Of a DNA stretch of 64,000 bases, positions 62,101 to 64,000 are shown piece after piece. The DNA comes from Nematostella vectensis (Eukaryota; Cnidaria; Anthozoa; Actiniaria; Edwardsiidae). Under the pieces are notes generated by a model that made no database searches, was not told where the DNA came from, and saw nothing but the letters and a program-made list of their open reading frames with translations. The stretch covers positions 21,169,747 to 21,233,746 of the forward strand of contig NC_064034.1 of NCBI RefSeq assembly GCF_932526225.1. Direction: 5' to 3'. The translations under genes and the position numbers were made by a program. Within the stretch, counting starts at the first letter, position 1. Each line of letters starts with the position of its first letter.

Positions 62101-62777
62101 AAATTAGACAAGTCAATAACTGAGTCACTGCCATAGCGTAGGCAAGTGTTAAGAAAGAGGACAAAAATAAGCGCATGTTATCCAATTTGATCATCTGAAC
62201 ACAGGGCTCCTCATTAAAATGCCAAATATATTCTGTAGTTAATTTTTTTAAACTAGGCCTGATTATTTTTTAACAATCCTAAGACACAATTTGGTGTCTT
62301 ATATACAAGAAAGTATGGTATATAGTAGAAACCTTTTCAAATGCTTGTTCTGTGTCTTGCCTTACAGAAACTTCTAACATTCTCACAAGCAGATGACTAT
62401 ACTAACAGGAATTTGTTTTGGGTATATATATATCTTACCTCTTCCTCGTGTTTCATGTGGGGAATGATATCCCTCTCAAACTCATCTATCGCTCTTTTCA
62501 ACTTTGTTTCATAATTAATCATGGTGAGTAATGTTTTACTTTTGTTTGTCTTCTTAAACCCTTTTCTTATCAAGGCCAGAATCTCCTGGACATGGCTATG
62601 CTTGTGGACGTCTTTGACAATTGCACGAATCTGATCATCTGTGAGCCGTCTTTGAAGAGTTCGCATAATGCAGCTATTTTCCACTTCTTCATGATGTTTC
62701 AGCTCTTGGAAAATATCATAAAAGCTGGAGAGAAGTCTTCCTAATGAACCGCTGTCCCTGAAGTTTGCTGTTGATAT
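50183..62777 (-). CDS. FBXL5: FBXL5 iron-sensing F-box/LRR protein (5' end not found)
   Basis: Substrate receptor of an SCF ubiquitin ligase that targets iron-regulatory proteins when iron is high. Seven exons (minus): 62777-62439, 62096-62004, 59249-58834, 56624-56444, 53613-53531, 53198-52941, 50411-50183; 532 residues with consistent phases. The first two encode the hemerythrin domain: [23 protein letters not shown] and PHMKHEEE keep the His/Glu ligands. Exon 3 has an acidic linker and the F-box ([20 protein letters not shown]). The rest are leucine-rich repeats ([28 protein letters not shown]). The C-terminus keeps the four Cys that bind a [2Fe-2S] cluster in human (FYCDN, TASGCQN, RVCCR). 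The long insert between repeats in human is short here and Cys-rich (CDCTAACKC). The exon for the extreme N-terminus, with the first hemerythrin His, was not found and may lie beyond 64000. Introns carry PLE, MITE and minisatellite insertions. Confidence 0.93.
50460..51610. mobile_element. Possible non-autonomous element in the last FBXL5 intron
   Basis: The left end has ATAACCAGTTCCGTATCAC and the right end, inverted, ATTAACCAGTTCTGTAGCA, with further CCGTATCAC or GTGATATG motifs inside. Imperfect; a DNA-element origin is a guess. Confidence 0.3.
51641..51767. mobile_element. Fold-back element
   Basis: TTCAATTCAGGATTAATTTG (51641-) and its imperfect inverted copy ending 51767, both followed inward by GCAC and GTGAGTTTTT, form a stem of about 36 bp around a loop of about 55 bp. 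Confidence 0.65.
53755..54887. repeat. 57-bp tandem repeat, about 20 copies
   Basis: Units contain AACAATTTAGCCATTTCTAA and TACCAAACCCAGGTATAGG. As 57 is 3 x 19, frames stay open on both strands (19-residue repeats), which is an artefact. The array lies in an FBXL5 intron directly upstream of the PLE fragment B. Confidence 0.93.
54925..55903 (+). mobile_element. Penelope-like element 3' fragment, copy B
   Basis: Copy of the 31928-32858 family, plus strand, antisense to FBXL5. The main copy starts at about 54969 (CTTGAGCAGCC). Just before it, 54928-54968 repeats the segment 55158-55199 of the same element, so a partial copy precedes the fuller one. Tandem, partly truncated copies are typical of PLEs. 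The 3' part again has the CTTCTTCAG/CTGAAGAAG hairpin. Confidence 0.8.
55152..55697 (+). pseudogene. GIY-YIG endonuclease fragment, frameshifted
   Basis: Nearly identical to the ORF at 32123-32674 up to LGLNNVMV, then a 5-bp deletion (near 55561) shifts the frame to a stop at 55571. The remaining endonuclease end (REGQWAYRL-type) continues in another frame to about 55697. Dead copy. Confidence 0.85.
55903..56443 (-). repeat. 79-bp minisatellite copying an FBXL5 donor site
   Basis: Almost seven 79-bp units start at 55903, 55982, 56061, 56140, 56219, 56298 and 56377. On the minus strand each carries GGTAAGCAGCACCACACTAG, the sequence that forms the real 5' splice site of exon 56624-56444. The last (rightmost) unit ends at that exon. 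Five of the six intronic units keep GGTAAG; the one at about 56200 has GTTAAG. Confidence 0.92.
56637..57645 (-). repeat. 50-bp minisatellite abutting an FBXL5 acceptor
   Basis: About 20 units of 50 bp. On the minus strand each carries TACTGACTTGTTTAG, a branch-point-like TACTGAC followed by a pyrimidine stretch and AG. The last unit merges into the real 3' splice site (TTGTTTGTGCTTGTAG) of exon 56624-56444. Confidence 0.92.
57765..58598. mobile_element. DNA element with long terminal inverted repeats
   Basis: Terminal inverted repeats of about 110-120 bp start CTGGGTACCAGAGCCTC (left) and CTGGGTTACCAGAGCCTC (right, inverted) and share CTCAGCCAAAATGCCATGAC and AGCTTTTTTCAGTTCCAG. The interior is about 600 bp without a transposase. 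It lies in an FBXL5 intron. Confidence 0.78.
59577..59655 (-). mobile_element. tRNA-derived SINE fragment
   Basis: On the minus strand TCTAGTGGTCCGATTGTC resembles an A-box region and GGTTCAAGACC a B box, about 45 nt apart. The anticodon region does not fold into a normal tRNA. In an FBXL5 intron, sense to the gene. Confidence 0.5.
60765..60890. repeat. Dispersed repeat family B, copy 2
   Basis: Related to 17560-17720 (CTTGGTATTTTGCTAGGATGA, CAGCTGGCAAA). In an FBXL5 intron. Confidence 0.55.
61436..61955. repeat. Dispersed repeat family, copy 2
   Basis: Same family and orientation as 9715-10250; shares CTCTTTCGCTTCAAGTGAAC and CCATAGCTAACAACCAA or its close variant. In an FBXL5 intron. Confidence 0.75.
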
Positions 62778-62787
62778 CTGAAAAAAG

Positions 62788-62963
62788 ATTACATGATTGA
62801 AATAAAAGTCAAATGTTTACTAATTTTCTATTACATGATTGAAATAAAAGTCAAATGTTGTTCACTAATTTTCTATTACATGATTGAAATAAAAGTCAAA
62901 TGTTGTTCACTAATTTTCTATTACATGATTGAAATAAAAGTCAAATGTTGTTCACTAATTTTC
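62788..62963 (-). repeat. 45-bp tandem repeat next to an FBXL5 acceptor
   Basis: Four copies of a 45-bp unit; on the minus strand each has CATTTGACTTTTATTTCAAT. The copy nearest the hemerythrin exon runs into its acceptor (TCTTTTTTCAG at 62778-62788). The closest copy lacks 4 bp. Confidence 0.88.
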
Positions 62964-63271
62964 TGAAATCAAGCATAGTAGAGGTTATTAGCAAAAGGCC
63001 ATCAACCTGCTTGTTTTTAATACAAATAGTTATGTGCCCTTTTTCCTTATCATGGAACACCATCAAAAGTGCAGCGGTGACTACATCAAGTGGCGGCCCC
63101 TCGGGACAAAACGATTGGTTGTGTAACGGAGGTATCTAAGTACATCATTTTAGTGGAAAGAAAAAGATTTTGGCTTTCTTTAGTAGCTATTGTAAGGTAG
63201 GCCACTAATAGACATAGTGTCGGAAATTGTTTTTTTGTCACACAACACACACCCTACAAAATACACCCTAT
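62964..63271 (-). other. Open stretch of unknown nature
   Basis: On the minus strand a frame is open from an AG at about 63138 for about 65 codons, including VTAALLMVFHDKEKGHITIC. It ends NKQ followed by GT in phase with the hemerythrin exon, but it does not resemble the known FBXL5 N-terminus. The remaining sequence shows nothing. Confidence 0.25.
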
Positions 63272-64000
63272 AGCCAAACAAGGGCACCTCCACTCATCCT
63301 GGGTTATAATAAAGCGGGAATTGTACAGATTAGCCAAACAAGGGCACCTCCACTCATCCTAGGTTATAATAAAGCGGGAATTGTACAGATTACCCAAACA
63401 ACGGCACCTCCACTCATCCTGGGTTATAATAAAGCGGGAATTGTACAGATTACCCAAACAAGGGCACCTCCACTCATCCTAGGTTATAATAAAGCGGGAA
63501 TTGTACAGATTACCCAAACAAGGGCACCTCCACTCATCCTGGGTTATAATAAAGCAGGAATTGTACAGATTACCCAAACAAGGGCACCTCCACTCATCCT
63601 GGGTTATAATAAAGCGGGAATTGTACAGATTACCCAAACAAGGGCACCTCCACTCATCCTGGGTTATAATAAAGCAGGAATTGTACAGATTACCCAAACA
63701 AGGGCACCTCCACTCATCCTGGGTTATAATAAAGCGGGAATTGTAGAGATTAGCCAAACAAGGGCACCTCCACTCATCCTGGGTTATAATAAAGCGGGAA
63801 TTGTACAGATTAGCCAAACAAGGGCACCTCCACTCATCCTGGGTTATAATAAAGCGGGAATTGTACAGATTACCCAAACAAGGGCACCTCCACTCATCCT
63901 GGGTTATAATAAAGCGGGAATTGTACAGATTACCCAAACAAGGGCACCTCCACTCATCCTAGGTTATAATAAAGCGGGAATTGTACAGATTACCCAAACA
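63272..64000. repeat. 60-bp minisatellite running off the window
   Basis: At least 12 near-identical 60-bp units containing GCACCTCCACTCATCCTGGG and TTATAATAAAGCGGGAATTG. It continues past the window end. Frames are open on both strands because 60 is a multiple of three. Each unit has AATAAA on the plus strand. Confidence 0.95.

Noticed and set aside
62964-63138. Candidate N-terminal FBXL5 exon
   Set aside because: Phase fits the next exon, but the sequence lacks the expected hemerythrin start (no His in a TAPHW-like context), so it was not joined to the gene.
63479-63937. 152-codon ORF with 20-residue repeats
   Set aside because: The 60-bp minisatellite read on the minus strand; no non-repeat coding part.

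Overview
The window looks like animal nuclear DNA, most likely from an anthozoan cnidarian (sea anemone or coral). Three things point that way. There are intron-rich genes whose products read as close counterparts of vertebrate proteins (CWC27, DBT, SREK1IP1, HMGXB4, DYRK2, FBXL5). There is a single-exon class A GPCR of the kind expanded in Cnidaria. The repeat fraction is rich in minisatellites, Penelope-like element (PLE) relics, a hammerhead ribozyme and many short inverted-repeat elements. The phylum assignment is inference; no marker was aligned.

Layout. 1-6136 is gene-free tandem repeat: a 26-bp satellite with higher-order structure, then a 34-bp minisatellite. 6310-14661 (minus) is CWC27, a spliceosomal cyclophilin, in 15 coding exons. 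It is head-to-head, across only 184 bp, with DBT (14846-20007, plus, 13 exons), the E2 subunit of the mitochondrial branched-chain 2-oxoacid dehydrogenase. SREK1IP1-like (20703-23380, minus, 8 exons) converges on DBT and is itself head-to-head with HMGXB4 (23774-31737, plus, 6 exons). A perfectly formed hammerhead ribozyme lies in an SREK1IP1 intron inside an inverted-repeat retroelement relic. 31.9-35.9 kb holds a PLE endonuclease fragment, a LINE fragment and a large pyrimidine microsatellite. A GPCR gene follows (35985-37034). 37-45 kb is mostly non-coding with small inverted-repeat elements, tandem repeats and one tRNA-Pro(TGG) on the minus strand. DYRK2 is an intronless kinase gene at 45370-47100 with CCAAT, CRE-like and X-box motifs upstream. 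FBXL5, the iron-sensing F-box protein, occupies the minus strand from 50183 to at least 62777; seven exons were found and the extreme N-terminus was not.

Functional context. CWC27 and SREK1IP1 are splicing-linked, DBT is metabolic, HMGXB4 is chromatin-associated, and DYRK2 and FBXL5 are signalling and ubiquitin regulators. They are housekeeping neighbours, not a pathway cluster.

The most unusual pattern is that several intronic minisatellites are anchored on splice sites. About 48 copies of a 24-bp unit carrying the 5' splice site follow HMGXB4 exon 4. One FBXL5 exon has a 79-bp array on one side whose units copy its 5' splice site, and a 50-bp array on the other side that runs up to its 3' splice site. 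A 45-bp array abuts another FBXL5 acceptor. A CWC27 exon end with a rare GC donor is duplicated into its own intron. All exon boundaries were called by hand from reading frame, GT/GC-AG signals and remembered family sequences, not from transcripts.
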